Shown: positions 44,629 through 54,588, counted from the first letter of the stretch. The stretch is 64,000 nucleotides of DNA from Actinomycetes bacterium (GCA_029777095.1 JAKOTS010000111.1:1-64000); one strand, 5' to 3'. Numbers and translations are program-made. Notes: generated by a model from the letters alone, not told the origin.

Positions 44629-45878
44629 CGACGCGCCACCTTTTCTCGAGAGGGAGGAGCCGGTGTTTCGACCGGCAGGGAACGGGCGAACGCGAGCAGC
44701 ACACCCACGGCCAACAACACCGAGATCAGGGAGGTGCCGCCGGCAGACATGAACGGCAGGGGCACGCCCAGCACCGGGAACACGCGAAGCACGACGCCGA
44801 TGTTGATGAGTGCCTGGCCGAGAATCCACACCGTGATGGCACCCGACGCGATGCGCACGAACGGGTCGTCGGTGCGGCGCACGATGCGGAAGGCACCAAC
44901 CGCGAAGAGCCCGAACAGTGCGAGCACGACGATGCAGCCGATGAGGCCGAGCTCTTCGCCGACGATCGCGAAGATGTAGTCGTTCGCCGCCGCTGGCAAC
45001 CAGTCGTACTTCTCCCTGGAGTTGCCAAGGCCGAGGCCGAAGATGCCGCCACCCGCAAGCCCCCACACGCCGTGGAGGGGCTGGAAACAGTCTTCGGTAT
45101 AGCAGGCGAGAGAGCCGGTATCGAGAAAACTCATGATGCGGCGCATGCGGTCGGGGCTCGTGATCGCGAGCGCGGCGACAGCAAACACGCCAAGAAGCAC
45201 CGGGATGATGAACATCCGCAGCCGGACGCCCGCGAAAAAGAGCGCGGCGAGCACGATGAGCACGAGGACCATGGCAGTACCGAGGTCGCTCCCGAGCAGC
45301 ACCGAGCCGATCACGACGATGGCGACCGGCACGGTCGGCCAGAACATGTGCTTCCAGCTATCGAGCAACCCCTGCTGGCGCCACAGCGTGAACCCGAGCC
45401 ACAGACACAGCGCGAGCTTCAAAAACTCGGAGGGCTGCAGGTTCTGGCCCGCGATGCTCACCCAGTTGCGGTTTCCGCCGGATTCAACCCCGAGCGGCGT
45501 GAACACCAGCATCTGCAGCACGAGCGCCGCGATCAGCGCGAGCCACGCGATCCGCTTGAAAAACGCCACGCTGAACCGGCTGATGACGAACATCAGGGGC
45601 ACCGCGATCAGCGCAAACGTGCCCTGTCGCCAGAACGAGTCGTACGCCCCCAGCCCGGCGGCCGTGTCGTTCGCCGACGAGGCGGAGAGCACCATCACGA
45701 GCCCGAAGACGGTCAACGCAAGGGTCGTGCCGGCAAGCAAGAGAAATTCGGATGCCACAGGCGTCAACACGCGCCCAAGTGACACGCGCGCGGCCCAGCC
45801 GGACGTGCGCGATTTCGGGGTGACGGGATCCGCGGCGGCGCCGACCTCAGGGTCTGGGTTGCGGCCGTTCGTCGCCAT
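44625..45878 (-). CDS. ftsW: Lipid II polymerase FtsW
   Basis: SEDS-family peptidoglycan glycosyltransferase of the septum. 417 residues with ten membrane helices. The catalytic-loop region shows the conserved blocks around GGIFGLGLGNSREKYDWLPAAANDYIFAIVGEELGLIG, and the C-terminal VLRVFPVLGVPLPFMSAGGTSLISVL. ATG 45878 has GGGGAG upstream; it lies inside the end of murD (32-bp overlap). Confidence 0.97.
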   Translation of the reverse strand: MATNGRNPDPEVGAAADPVTPKSRTSGWAARVSLGRVLTPVASEFLLLAGTTLALTVFGLVMVLSASSANDTAAGLGAYDSFWRQGTFALIAVPLMFVISRFSVAFFKRIAWLALIAALVLQMLVFTPLGVESGGNRNWVSIAGQNLQPSEFLKLALCLWLGFTLWRQQGLLDSWKHMFWPTVPVAIVVIGSVLLGSDLGTAMVLVLIVLAALFFAGVRLRMFIIPVLLGVFAVAALAITSPDRMRRIMSFLDTGSLACYTEDCFQPLHGVWGLAGGGIFGLGLGNSREKYDWLPAAANDYIFAIVGEELGLIGCIVVLALFGLFAVGAFRIVRRTDDPFVRIASGAITVWILGQALINIGVVLRVFPVLGVPLPFMSAGGTSLISVLLAVGVLLAFARSLPVETPAPPSREKVARR

Positions 45879-47406
45879 CTGCTCCCCCACCCTCCTCAAC
45901 CATGTTCTGCACTGCCTCGGCAAAGAGGCGGCCGCGGGCGGAGTAGCTCTCGAACTGGTCGAAGGATGCCGCGGCCGGGGCAAGCAGCACCACGTCTCCG
46001 GGCCTCGCAACACCGCGCGCTAGCTCGATCACTCGCGCCATGACGTCTTCAGTCTCATCGTGCAAGACCTCGAGTACCGGCACCTCGGGCGCGTGTCGTT
46101 CGAATGCCGCGAGCACCGCCGCACGATCAACACCAATCACGACCGCCGCGCGCAGGCGGTCGGCATGCGAGGCAACAAGCTCAGAAATATCGACGCCCTT
46201 GAGTAGGCCGCCGACGACCCACACGACGCCGGTAAAGGCGCCAAGCGACGCGGCCACGGCGTGCGGATTCGTGGCCTTGGAATCGTCGATCCATGCCACC
46301 CCGCCCACGGTCGCGACCAGTTCGATGCGGTGTCGATCGAGACGAAATTCGCGGAGCGCCTCGTGGATCGCTTCGGGCGCGACGCCGAGCGAACGCGCGA
46401 GTGCCGCGGCAGCCAGGATGTTCGACACCATGTGCGGGGCGCCGAGCCCCGCCGCGGCAAGCTCGGCGACAGTGCTGAGCTCGAGCGCGGAGTGGTGACG
46501 GTCGTCGTGGAACGCACGGTCGACGAGGATGCCCTCGACGACGCCGAGATCACTCGGGCCGGGCACGCCAAGGTCGTAGCCGACGGCGCGCGCGCCCTCG
46601 ACCGCATCGGCGTCTTCAACCATCTTCAACGTGGCGAGGTCTGCCTTGTTGTAGACGCAGGCCACGCGCGTGTGGTCATAAACATGGGCCTTCGCATCGC
46701 GGTAGGCCTCGAACGAACCGTGCCACTCGAGGTGGTCATCGGCAAGGTTCAGGCACACGCTCGCATGCGGAGAAACGGGGTCTGGCCCGGTCTGCAGGCC
46801 GAGGTACCAGAGCTGGTGGCTCGAAAGTTCGACGACGAGCGCGTCGAATCCGGCGGGGTCACGCACCGCGTCAAGCACAGGCACCCCGATGTTGCCGCAC
46901 GGCGCCGCGCGCAGCCCGCCGGCGCGCAACAGGTGCGACGTCAGCTGGGTCGTGGTCGTCTTGCCGTTGGTGCCGGTGATCAGCACCCACTTCGCGGGGT
47001 GGCCAGCGGCATCCACAATCTTGTCGCGGACGCGCCATGCCAACTCAACGTCACCCCAGAGCGCAATGCCCTGCGCCTGCACCCATTCGATGAGCGGATG
47101 CCCCGGCGCAAACCCGGGCGACGCGATCACGACGTCGGGCTCATGCGCGATCACCGCGGCGGGGGTTCCCGCATCGGCATCGCCGAGCGGCCCCGTCCAA
47201 AGCGAGACGCCGATCAGCGGCAGCAGGCGCGCGTATTCTTCGTCGGCGCGTTCCGAGACGACAAGCACCGAGGCGCCGAGTTCGGCGAGCGTGTCGGCCA
47301 CCGAGAAACCGGTCACCGACAGGCCGAGCACAACGACGCGCAGCCCCCGCCAATCGGCGTGCCAGCTGTGCAGTGCAGCAAGACGGTCGGCGGATGCTCC
47401 GCTCAT
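45847..47406 (-). CDS. murD: UDP-N-acetylmuramoylalanine-D-glutamate ligase
   Basis: Adds D-glutamate to the muropeptide precursor. 519 residues, slightly long. P-loop ITGTNGKTTTTQLTSH, CGNIGVPV, LVVELSSHQLWYL and the C-terminal block WIDDSKATNPHAVAASLGAF are present. ATG 47406 overlaps the mraY TGA (ATGA); an ATG five codons upstream is a weaker alternative. The 3' end overlaps ftsW. Confidence 0.96.
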   Translation of the reverse strand: MSGASADRLAALHSWHADWRGLRVVVLGLSVTGFSVADTLAELGASVLVVSERADEEYARLLPLIGVSLWTGPLGDADAGTPAAVIAHEPDVVIASPGFAPGHPLIEWVQAQGIALWGDVELAWRVRDKIVDAAGHPAKWVLITGTNGKTTTTQLTSHLLRAGGLRAAPCGNIGVPVLDAVRDPAGFDALVVELSSHQLWYLGLQTGPDPVSPHASVCLNLADDHLEWHGSFEAYRDAKAHVYDHTRVACVYNKADLATLKMVEDADAVEGARAVGYDLGVPGPSDLGVVEGILVDRAFHDDRHHSALELSTVAELAAAGLGAPHMVSNILAAAALARSLGVAPEAIHEALREFRLDRHRIELVATVGGVAWIDDSKATNPHAVAASLGAFTGVVWVVGGLLKGVDISELVASHADRLRAAVVIGVDRAAVLAAFERHAPEVPVLEVLHDETEDVMARVIELARGVARPGDVVLLAPAAASFDQFESYSARGRLFAEAVQNMVEEGGGADGDERPQPRP

Positions 47407-48512
47407 GACTGTGCGAGCCATTCGACGTAGAACAGGCCGACGCCCGACACCGCGAGGATGCCCGCGATGATCCAGAACCGCACAACGATCGTGACCTCCG
47501 ACCACCCGCGCATCTCGAGGTGGTGGTGCAGCGGACTCATCAGGAACAGGCGTTTGCCTCGGGTGAGTTTGAAGTAGAGGCGTTGCAGGATCACCGAGCC
47601 CGAGGCGATCACGTAGATGCCGCCGACGAGGATCATGAGCAGCTCGGTGTGGGTGAGGATCGCCATCGCGGCCATCACACCACCGATCGCCATCGAGCCG
47701 ACGTCGCCCATGAAGATCTTCGCCTTCGAGGTGTTCCACCAGAGGAACCCGACGAGCGCGCCGATGAAGGCGGCCGAGACGATGGCGAGGTCGAACGGGT
47801 CACGGGTGTCGTAGCAGCCGGCCTGCAGGGGCGCCGCGATGCCGTCACCGTTGCAGACCTGGTTGAACTGCCAGAACGCGATCAGGCTGTACGCACCGAT
47901 AACGAAGATGCCGGCGCCCGCGGCAAGACCGTCGAGACCGTCCGAGACGTTGACGCTATTGGATGCCGCAACACCGAGCAGCGTGATCCACAGGAGGTAC
48001 AGCACCCAGCCGGCGATCGCGCCGAATGCGAACAGCGAAAGAAATTGGATGTCCCGGAAGAGCGAGATGTAGGGCGAGGCGGGCGTCTGGCCCGACGCGT
48101 TCGGGAACATCAGCGCCGTGATGCCGAACGGCACGGCGACGAGCACCTGGCCGAGCACTTTGCGCCAGCCGCTGAGACCGAGGCTGCGCTGCTGGCGGAC
48201 CTTCATGAAGTCGTCGATGAAGCCGACCACACCGAAGCCGACCATCATCCAGATGACGAGCCATCCCGAAATCGTGGGCGGGTTGTTGCCGGCGAAACAA
48301 CCAACCAGGTAGCCGACGACGGCGCCGAGGATGAAGATTGTGCCGCCCATGGTGGGCGTGCCACGCTTTGCCCCGTGGCTCGGGTTGTGGACGTTTTCGG
48401 GGGTGCGGATGACCTGGCCCCAGCCCCACTTTTCGAACAACCGAATAAATACCGGCGTGAGAAAGAGGGTGAAGGCGAGGGATACCCCAGCGGCAGTCAG
48501 TAGCGATCTCAC
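47403..48512 (-). CDS. mraY: Phospho-N-acetylmuramoyl-pentapeptide transferase
   Basis: Transfers phospho-MurNAc-pentapeptide to undecaprenyl phosphate, forming lipid I. 369 residues with ten helices. Signatures: GTPTMGGTIFILG, GFGVVGFIDDFMKVR with the metal-binding aspartates, NSVNVSDGLDGLAAG, MGDVGSMAIGG, and FLMSPLHHHLEMRGWSE with the triple histidine. GTG 48512 overlaps the murF TGA. Confidence 0.97.
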   Translation of the reverse strand: MRSLLTAAGVSLAFTLFLTPVFIRLFEKWGWGQVIRTPENVHNPSHGAKRGTPTMGGTIFILGAVVGYLVGCFAGNNPPTISGWLVIWMMVGFGVVGFIDDFMKVRQQRSLGLSGWRKVLGQVLVAVPFGITALMFPNASGQTPASPYISLFRDIQFLSLFAFGAIAGWVLYLLWITLLGVAASNSVNVSDGLDGLAAGAGIFVIGAYSLIAFWQFNQVCNGDGIAAPLQAGCYDTRDPFDLAIVSAAFIGALVGFLWWNTSKAKIFMGDVGSMAIGGVMAAMAILTHTELLMILVGGIYVIASGSVILQRLYFKLTRGKRLFLMSPLHHHLEMRGWSEVTIVVRFWIIAGILAVSGVGLFYVEWLAQS

Positions 48513-49936
48513 GAGAAGTATTCTCCCAGACGGTCGCCCAAAAATCGGAGGCCCGCCGAGTTCGACGATTTCACGAGCACGACGTCGCCATCGGTGAGCT
48601 CACCGGTCAGGTAGGCAAAGGCCTCGTCATCGGTGGCGAAATAGATTGCCTCGCCGTCCCACGAGCCCTGCGCGATTGCTTCAAGAAAGAGGCGGCGCGC
48701 GTCGGCACCGATGACGACGATGCGCTTCACGCCAAGGCGTACCGCCAGCACGGCGATGCGGTCGTGCTGCTCATCGGCGAACTCGCCGAGCTCGCTCATG
48801 GCGCCGAGGACGGCGACCGTGCGGTTTTCGGGCCCGGTGATCTGCGCGAGCGTGCGCAGCGCCGCGGCCATCGAGTCGGGGCTGGCGTTGTACGCATCGT
48901 TGATGATGCGCACACGGTCTGATCCCATTGGCTGCATGCGCCAGCGCTCTGCGATCTCGATCGTCTCGAGTCGTTCGATGCAGTGCGCGAGCGAGACCCC
49001 GAGCGCCATCGCGGTCGCGATCGCGGCGATCGCGTTGCTCACGTGGTGCTCGCCGAGCACGCGAAGAAACACCGGTGCGACGAGGCCGTCGGCGGTCACG
49101 GTGAAGGATGTGCCCTGTGCGGTCACGTTGATGTCGTCGGCGCGCACCTCGGCGCGCTCCCCCGTGCCGAACCAGCGCACCCGAGCGCCCCGGGCGTGGG
49201 CGATCTCGGCCATGCCCGCAACCCGCGGGTCGTCGCTGTTGAGCACCGCCAGCCCGCCGGGGCGGAGCGCTTCGACAAGCTCGGCCTTCGTGCGTACGGT
49301 CTGCTCGATGCCGCCGAAACCGCCTGCGTGGGCCATGCCCACCATCAGCACCACGGCGACGTCGGGCTGCACGAGCGCCGCGAGGCGCGCGATTTCGCCG
49401 GGCGCCGACGCGCCAAGCTCGCTGATCAAGAAGTTGGTGTCGTGGGTGATGCGCAGCATCGTCAGCGGCGCGCCCACCTCGTTATTGAAGGAGGCCTCGG
49501 GCGCGACCGTCTCGCCCTCCCCCTCGAGCATGCGTGCAAGCAGGTTTTTGGTCGTGGTCTTGCCGTTTGAGCCGGTGATGCCCACAGTTGTGAGCGTTCC
49601 TTCGGCATGCACATGGGCCACGACGCGCCTCGCAAGCGCGCCGAGGGCGGCGACGGCGTCGGGCACGATGACCTGCGAGATATCGCCACCGAGGGCCGCG
49701 GCATCGAGTGCACGTTCAACGATCGCGACGACCGCACCGTTGCTAACGGCGGCGGGCACGAACAGGTGTCCGTCGGTGACCTCGCCGGGCTTGGCCACGA
49801 AAATGCCGCCCGGAGTGATGCGGCGGGAGTCGGTTTCGACGGCACCCGAAACAATGGTGGCGCCCGTGTCGGCGCCCCCGAGCTCGAGGGTTCCACCGAC
49901 CGTTGTGGCGATGTCTGTGAGGGACAGCCCGATCAT
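48509..49936 (-). CDS. murF: UDP-MurNAc-tripeptide-D-Ala-D-Ala ligase
   Basis: Adds D-Ala-D-Ala to the muropeptide. 475 residues. P-loop VGITGSNGKTTTKNLLAR, then APEASFNNEVGAPLTMLR, ISELGASAPGEIARL and YNASPDSMAAAL. It follows ftsI directly (19 bp); murE, usually between ftsI and murF, is absent here. MurE and MurF are related, but the N-terminus (GLSLTDIATTVGG) and the FNNEVGAP block indicate MurF. Confidence 0.96.
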   Translation of the reverse strand: MIGLSLTDIATTVGGTLELGGADTGATIVSGAVETDSRRITPGGIFVAKPGEVTDGHLFVPAAVSNGAVVAIVERALDAAALGGDISQVIVPDAVAALGALARRVVAHVHAEGTLTTVGITGSNGKTTTKNLLARMLEGEGETVAPEASFNNEVGAPLTMLRITHDTNFLISELGASAPGEIARLAALVQPDVAVVLMVGMAHAGGFGGIEQTVRTKAELVEALRPGGLAVLNSDDPRVAGMAEIAHARGARVRWFGTGERAEVRADDINVTAQGTSFTVTADGLVAPVFLRVLGEHHVSNAIAAIATAMALGVSLAHCIERLETIEIAERWRMQPMGSDRVRIINDAYNASPDSMAAALRTLAQITGPENRTVAVLGAMSELGEFADEQHDRIAVLAVRLGVKRIVVIGADARRLFLEAIAQGSWDGEAIYFATDDEAFAYLTGELTDGDVVLVKSSNSAGLRFLGDRLGEYFS

Positions 49937-49955
49937 GGCAGCCTTTCGCGAAGCG

Positions 49956-51737
49956 CTACTGGTAGCGCGGGAGGAGGGGGGTCTCGGAAGAGGAAGGCAA
50001 CACGCGATAGGTCTTGAGCACCTGCGTCATCGCCTTCTGAAAAGCGGGGGCGGTTGCTGCAGACGAGCGTATCGCAGTCGGCTCCTCAAGGGTCACGACC
50101 ACCACGTACTTCGGGTCATCGGCCGGCGCAAAACCCGCGAGGGAGGTGAAGTACACGCCGGCTTTATAGCCGCCGGGTATTGCAACCTCGGCGGTTCCGG
50201 TCTTGGCCGCGACGCGGTATCCGGGGATCGCGAGCGCCTTCTGCAGCTGCCCCTGTGCCATCACGTTCTCAACCATCAGCGCGGTGTCGTCGGCGACCTT
50301 CTCGCTGATGATCTGCTCGGGCTTCGGCAGATCCGGCTCGACGACGGTTCCGTCGGGGCGCGTGCACGATTCGACGAGGCGCAGCGGCATCTTGAGGCCG
50401 CCGTTCGCGATCGCCTGGTAGGCACCGGCAACCTGCGGCGCGGTGACGGTGAACGCCTGGCCGAAAGTCGTGGCATAGCGCGACTGGTTGTCCCACTTCG
50501 CGACGTCGTGCAGTGTGCCGCTTGCTTCGCCGGGAAACCCGACCGAGGTCGGCGCACCCACACCGAAGCGCTGCATGTAGTCGTAGCGAACTGCGGGCTC
50601 AACCATGTCGCCAAACATGCTGAGCGCGACGTTGGACGAATCGATCAGCGCGCCGGCAAGCGTGTAGTTCAGCGGTGCGTGCCCCATCGCGTCGTTCACC
50701 TTCGCGCCGTTCGGAAACTTGAACGAACTTGGCGCGTTCACCGTCGACAGCGGCGTGGCAGAGCCGCCGTCCATGATGCTCGCCGCGGTGACGGCCTTGA
50801 ATGTCGAGCCTGGCTCGAACTGGTGGCGAAAGATGCGGCTGCTTCGGTCGTCGGGATGCGCGCCATCGACGTTGTTCGGGTCGACCGTCGGGTACTCCGC
50901 CGCCGCCCGGATCTTGCCGGTTTCGACCTCGACGACGGTGACGGTGCCGCTGATTGCCCGCATGTTCTGCGTCTCTTCGGCGATGAGTTGCTGCAAATAC
51001 CACTGCAGGTCGCGGTTGATCGTGAGCTGCAGCGTACCGCCGTTGACGGCCGGCGAGGTCTTGAGCGTGCCCGGAATCGTCTCGCCATTGTTGCCGCGCG
51101 CGAACGTCTCCTTGCCATCGCTAGCCGCGAGGCAGGCATCCATCCCAAGTTCGAGACCCTCCTGCGCCTCACCCTCGGCGCCCACAAAGCCCACGAGGTT
51201 GCCCGCGACGGCACCGTCAGGATACGAGCGATCGGGATGCCGCGAGAAGAACATGTACGGCACGCGCAGGTCTGCCAGCGCGCGGTACTGGTCGACGTCG
51301 AGGCCCTTCTTGAGCGAAGCCCACTGTCCGTTCGGGTTCGCCGCCTTCGCGTTGGCGACGATTGCCTGCACCTCTTCGGGTGTCTGGCCAGTGATCGCGG
51401 CGATCTCGGCCGAGATGTCGTTCCACGACACCTCCACCTTCTTGCCGTCCTCGCCGGTGCGCTTGACCGCATCGACCAGGCTCGGGTCGAGCTCGGCGTC
51501 GTAGAAGACCGTGCTGCCGGCGAGCACCGCGCCGCCCTGATCGACAATCGAGCCGCGCTCGCCCCACAGCACGCGCGAGCTGGCGAAGCCGAGGTTCATC
51601 GAGTCGGCAACGTGCTCGTCTGCGTTGACCACCTGGATGTCGACGAGCCGCACGACAAAAGCGCCGAGCACTGCGAGCACGAGGATCAACGCCACGGCGC
51701 TGCGTCGCCGCGGGGTGCGGTGGCTGGTGGTTGACAT
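49956..51737 (-). CDS. ftsI: Septal transpeptidase FtsI (PBP2b/PBP3 class B)
   Basis: Class B penicillin-binding protein that cross-links septal peptidoglycan. 593 residues: membrane helix at about 13-35, dimerisation domain, transpeptidase domain with the active-site S311-x-x-K314 (EPGSTFKA), SSN at 367-369 and KTGT at 512-515. ATG 51737 is 8 bp after ftsL. Its partner FtsW is further down the same unit. Confidence 0.96.
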   Translation of the reverse strand: MSTTSHRTPRRRSAVALILVLAVLGAFVVRLVDIQVVNADEHVADSMNLGFASSRVLWGERGSIVDQGGAVLAGSTVFYDAELDPSLVDAVKRTGEDGKKVEVSWNDISAEIAAITGQTPEEVQAIVANAKAANPNGQWASLKKGLDVDQYRALADLRVPYMFFSRHPDRSYPDGAVAGNLVGFVGAEGEAQEGLELGMDACLAASDGKETFARGNNGETIPGTLKTSPAVNGGTLQLTINRDLQWYLQQLIAEETQNMRAISGTVTVVEVETGKIRAAAEYPTVDPNNVDGAHPDDRSSRIFRHQFEPGSTFKAVTAASIMDGGSATPLSTVNAPSSFKFPNGAKVNDAMGHAPLNYTLAGALIDSSNVALSMFGDMVEPAVRYDYMQRFGVGAPTSVGFPGEASGTLHDVAKWDNQSRYATTFGQAFTVTAPQVAGAYQAIANGGLKMPLRLVESCTRPDGTVVEPDLPKPEQIISEKVADDTALMVENVMAQGQLQKALAIPGYRVAAKTGTAEVAIPGGYKAGVYFTSLAGFAPADDPKYVVVVTLEEPTAIRSSAATAPAFQKAMTQVLKTYRVLPSSSETPLLPRYQ

Positions 51738-51745
51738 CGCCTGAC

Positions 51746-52339
51746 CTAACGTGTGGTGGGGGTCGGGAGACCGTCGGTGAGCGGTTGTGGCAGGCCACTC
51801 GCCGCTTCTTCGGTAACCACCTCCGCCACCGGCACACCACCAATTGTCGCCTCGGGTGCGGTCACGAGCGGGGTGTTCACAACGAGCGCGTTCGGCACCG
51901 ATCCGCGGCCGATCGCATCGACGGTCGACAGCCAGCCAGCCGCCTCACCGCTGCCGAGAATCGCGCCGTCACTGAGACGCAGGTAGGTCGGCGACTGGTT
52001 AATCACCATGCCGAGCGAGGCGGCGTTTGCAGCCAGGTACTGCGGCGAACTCAGGCCAACGACGGCGTCAGAGAGCGACTGCTGCTGCCAGCCAAGCTCG
52101 CGCACCTGCTGCCGGAGCGCCGATTCTTCATACACGCCCTGCGTGGTCGCGATCGACAGCACAACCTGCGCGGCACCGATCGCCAGCGCGCCAGCCACCG
52201 CGATGAGCGCGTAGGCCAACCGGGGGCGGCGACGCGCCACGGGCACCGCGTGCAGGTGGCGCCTCGGCGCGGCATTGACGAGGTCAAGATCAAGATCGAG
52301 GGATGCCGCGGGCCCGCCCGCGAACGACGGGGCGCTCAT
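51746..52339 (-). CDS. ftsL: FtsL-like divisome protein
   Basis: 197-residue bitopic protein in the position of FtsL, between rsmH and ftsI. Basic cytoplasmic N-terminus, one membrane helix (about 38-62, [23 protein letters not shown]), then a short coiled coil ([24 protein letters not shown]) as in FtsL/DivIC. The C-terminal 90 residues are an extracytoplasmic extension that E. coli FtsL lacks. ATG overlaps the rsmH TGA (ATGA). Assigned by position and topology, since FtsL sequence is poorly conserved. Confidence 0.72.
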   Translation of the reverse strand: MSAPSFAGGPAASLDLDLDLVNAAPRRHLHAVPVARRRPRLAYALIAVAGALAIGAAQVVLSIATTQGVYEESALRQQVRELGWQQQSLSDAVVGLSSPQYLAANAASLGMVINQSPTYLRLSDGAILGSGEAAGWLSTVDAIGRGSVPNALVVNTPLVTAPEATIGGVPVAEVVTEEAASGLPQPLTDGLPTPTTR

Positions 52340-53322
52340 CGGCGGCCCCGCTGCTTCGTACCGCGTGTGGGCACCTCAGCGCGCACCCGCTCCGCGGCGC
52401 GCAATCGCACGGGGATCGCCCGCGTATTGCGTTCACGTTCGGCTTCATCGGCAAGTTCCGCGCCCTTGACGAGCAGGCGGAAACGAGGCGCGTGCTCCGG
52501 CAACTCCACGGGGAGACCGGGAGGCGAGGTCGACGCGATGGCCTTGGCGAAGTCTTGTTTGACGATGCGATCTTCGAGTGACTGATATGACATCACAACG
52601 ATGCGCCCGCCGACCCGGAGTGTTGCCATGCCGGCGGGGATCGCAGCATCCAGCGCCGCCAGCTCGCCGTTGACCTCGATGCGCAGTGCCTGGAAGACGC
52701 GCTTTGCCGGGTGCCCCTGGCCAAGCAGTGCGCCCGGGGTCGCGGCGGTGAGCACGCTCACGAGGTGCGCAGAGGTCAGGATCGGTGCGTTCGCTCGCTC
52801 AGCGATGATCGCTCGGGCATAGCGACCGCTGAGCTTTTCGTCGCCGTAGCGCTCGAAGATGCGGCGCAGCTCGCCCTCAGAGTAGGTCGCGATGACGTCG
52901 GCCGCCGTCGCGCCGGTCGTCGGGTCCATCCGCATGTCGAGCGGGGCATCCTGCGCATAGGCGAAGCCGCGCTCGGCGCGATCGAGCTGCAGTGACGAGA
53001 CGCCAAGATCGAACAGGATGCCGTCAACCTCCGCGAACCCGGCTCCGGCCACGGCCTCGGCAATTCCGTCGTAGACGGTGTGCACGAGCGTGATGCGGTC
53101 GGCGAAGCGGGCGAGCCGCTCGCCCGCGATGGCGAGTGCCTGCGGATCACGATCGAGACCGATCAGGTGCAGGCCCGGCAGGCGCTCGAGGAATGCCTCG
53201 CTGTGCCCGCCCATGCCGAGCGTGGCATCAACGAGCACCGCGCCGTCGTGACTGAGGGCGGGGGTGAGCAACTCGACGCAGCGCTCGAGCAAGACGGGGG
53301 TGTGAATATTGCGAAGGTCCAT
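52336..53322 (-). CDS. rsmH: 16S rRNA (cytosine-1402-N4)-methyltransferase
   Basis: SAM-dependent methyltransferase (MraW). 328 residues. Typical start [18 protein letters not shown] site [20 protein letters not shown], then [23 protein letters not shown] and [11 protein letters not shown] 53322 lies 105 bp after mraZ. It overlaps ftsL. Confidence 0.97.
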   Translation of the reverse strand: MDLRNIHTPVLLERCVELLTPALSHDGAVLVDATLGMGGHSEAFLERLPGLHLIGLDRDPQALAIAGERLARFADRITLVHTVYDGIAEAVAGAGFAEVDGILFDLGVSSLQLDRAERGFAYAQDAPLDMRMDPTTGATAADVIATYSEGELRRIFERYGDEKLSGRYARAIIAERANAPILTSAHLVSVLTAATPGALLGQGHPAKRVFQALRIEVNGELAALDAAIPAGMATLRVGGRIVVMSYQSLEDRIVKQDFAKAIASTSPPGLPVELPEHAPRFRLLVKGAELADEAERERNTRAIPVRLRAAERVRAEVPTRGTKQRGRR

Positions 53323-53427
53323 GGTTTTCTCGGGTCGAGCCGTGTGTCTCGATCCCCATCCGCTCTGTGACCTGGCGCCGGGGAAGTGGCGTCAGGGCGT
53401 GAGCGGCTGGGAGTCGCGACACAGGGA

Positions 53428-53859
53428 TCAGAACAGGCCCGGGATCACCTCCTCCTCCATCTCGGAGTAGCCACTTTCGGTGGCCGCCAGGTAGGTGTTC
53501 CAGGCTTCGGCATCCCAGATCTCTGCGTGGCTGCCGGCGCCGATCACGACGAGGTCGCGGTCGAGGCCCGCATAGGTGCGCAGGGGAACGGGAAGGGTGA
53601 TGCGGTTTTGGGTGTCGGGGAGCTCGGAGCTCGCACCCGACAGGAACATGCGCATGAAGTCACGCGCCTGCTTGTTCGAAAGTGGGGCCTGGCGAATGCG
53701 CTCGTGCACCTGCTCGAATTCGGCGGTGCTGAACACGTAGAGGCAGTTCTCCTGCCCCCTGGTGACGACGATGCCGCCAGCGAGTTCTTCGCGGAACTTC
53801 GCGGGCAGGATGACGCGACCTTTGTCGTCGAGCTTCGGAGTATACGTGCCTAGCAGCAT
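53428..53859 (-). CDS. mraZ: Transcriptional regulator MraZ
   Basis: First gene of the dcw cluster and its regulator. 143 residues with two SpoVT/AbrB-like halves ([24 protein letters not shown] and [20 protein letters not shown]). ATG 53859 gives the canonical [15 protein letters not shown] start; GGGGGGA lies upstream. Three phased MraZ boxes sit in its leader. 105 bp separates it from rsmH. Confidence 0.97.
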   Translation of the reverse strand: MLLGTYTPKLDDKGRVILPAKFREELAGGIVVTRGQENCLYVFSTAEFEQVHERIRQAPLSNKQARDFMRMFLSGASSELPDTQNRITLPVPLRTYAGLDRDLVVIGAGSHAEIWDAEAWNTYLAATESGYSEMEEEVIPGLF

Positions 53860-53892
53860 TGGCGCGTCCCCCCTTCGTCCGGCCAGTTCCAG

Positions 53893-53929
53893 GTGCCTCC
53901 ACTTTACTCCACTTTCACCCACAAAAATA
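53893..53929 (-). promoter_or_regulatory. mraZ promoter -10 and three phased MraZ boxes
   Basis: On the minus strand, TATTTT (53929-53924) is a likely -10. Directly downstream are GTGGGTGAAA (53922-53913), GTGGAGTAAA (53912-53903) and GTGGAGGCAC (53902-53893), an exact 10-bp period. This fits the known MraZ target of three TGGG-type direct repeats in the dcw leader. No gene is seen from 53930 to 54084. Confidence 0.75.
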
Positions 53930-54084
53930 GGATGCATTGCGAATTGATTGTGTCGGTCTTGCGTTTAGCCGCGAGAAAACAACGATCGTACGGGTGGAGG
54001 GTTGTGGCGAGTTAAGACCGCTTCGGCGCGCCCGGCCTTGCACCCTCCGCCGCGGACAACAACCCCGACACCCCGCCCCGGACA

Positions 54085-54118
54085 ACAAAAAAGGGCCACT
54101 CCTCGCGGAGTGACCCTT
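54085..54118 (-). terminator. Rho-independent terminator of the DUF3040 gene
   Basis: Read on the minus strand, an 11-bp stem with one mismatch (54092-54102 with 54107-54117) and loop GCGA is followed by TTTTTTG. A classic intrinsic terminator between the DUF3040 gene and the dcw promoter. Confidence 0.88.
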
Positions 54119-54141
54119 ACAAATTGATAGAAACGGCGGTG

Positions 54142-54516
54142 TTAGCCCTCGTTGCGGCGGTCCCAACGGTCGTTCATGCGATCCATAAAGGAGGCCGAGC
54201 CAGCCGGCGCATTCGCTCCTGGACGTGCACCTGCAGACGTGCGCGGCACAACGTGCTCAACACGGCTGGGTTTGATCGCGAGCACGACGCCAACGAGCAT
54301 CACGACGAAACCGATAATGCCCACGACGATGAGCTGCGTGGCGACGCCAACAACAAGCGCCCCAAGCCCCACGAGCACAAGGAGTGCGCCGATGGTGATG
54401 TTGCGGTAGTTGAGCGTGTGGTTTCCGCTCGGCGCGGACACGACATCTGCATCATTCTGCAGAAGGTGCCGTTCCATCTCATCGAGAAGGCGCTGCTCCT
54501 GTCCGGAGAGTGGCAT
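54142..54516 (-). CDS. DUF3040 membrane protein
   Basis: 124-residue actinobacterial membrane protein. The conserved N-terminus MPLSGQEQRLLDEMERHL is the DUF3040 hallmark; two adjacent helices (about 41-57 and 62-82) follow and the C-terminus is basic (DRMNDRWDRRNEG). Function unknown; it usually lies next to mraZ or the division cluster. ATG 54516 has a GAGGGGGGA Shine-Dalgarno. It has its own terminator. Confidence 0.88.
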   Translation of the reverse strand: MPLSGQEQRLLDEMERHLLQNDADVVSAPSGNHTLNYRNITIGALLVLVGLGALVVGVATQLIVVGIIGFVVMLVGVVLAIKPSRVEHVVPRTSAGARPGANAPAGSASFMDRMNDRWDRRNEG

Positions 54517-54576
54517 GCTTCCCCCTCTTGTCTTGTTTGCAATCCTGGACTCAAGTGTACCCGTCTCCGGGAATAC

Positions 54577-54582
54577 TAGGCT
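54577..54582 (+). promoter_or_regulatory. -10 box of the prenyl diphosphate synthase gene
   Basis: TAGGCT, six bases before GTG 54589. Confidence 0.42.
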
Positions 54583-54588
54583 AGGCCC

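Noticed and set aside
48711..51734. 1007-residue plus-strand open frame
   Set aside because: Antisense to murF and ftsI, both unmistakable; no homology pattern.
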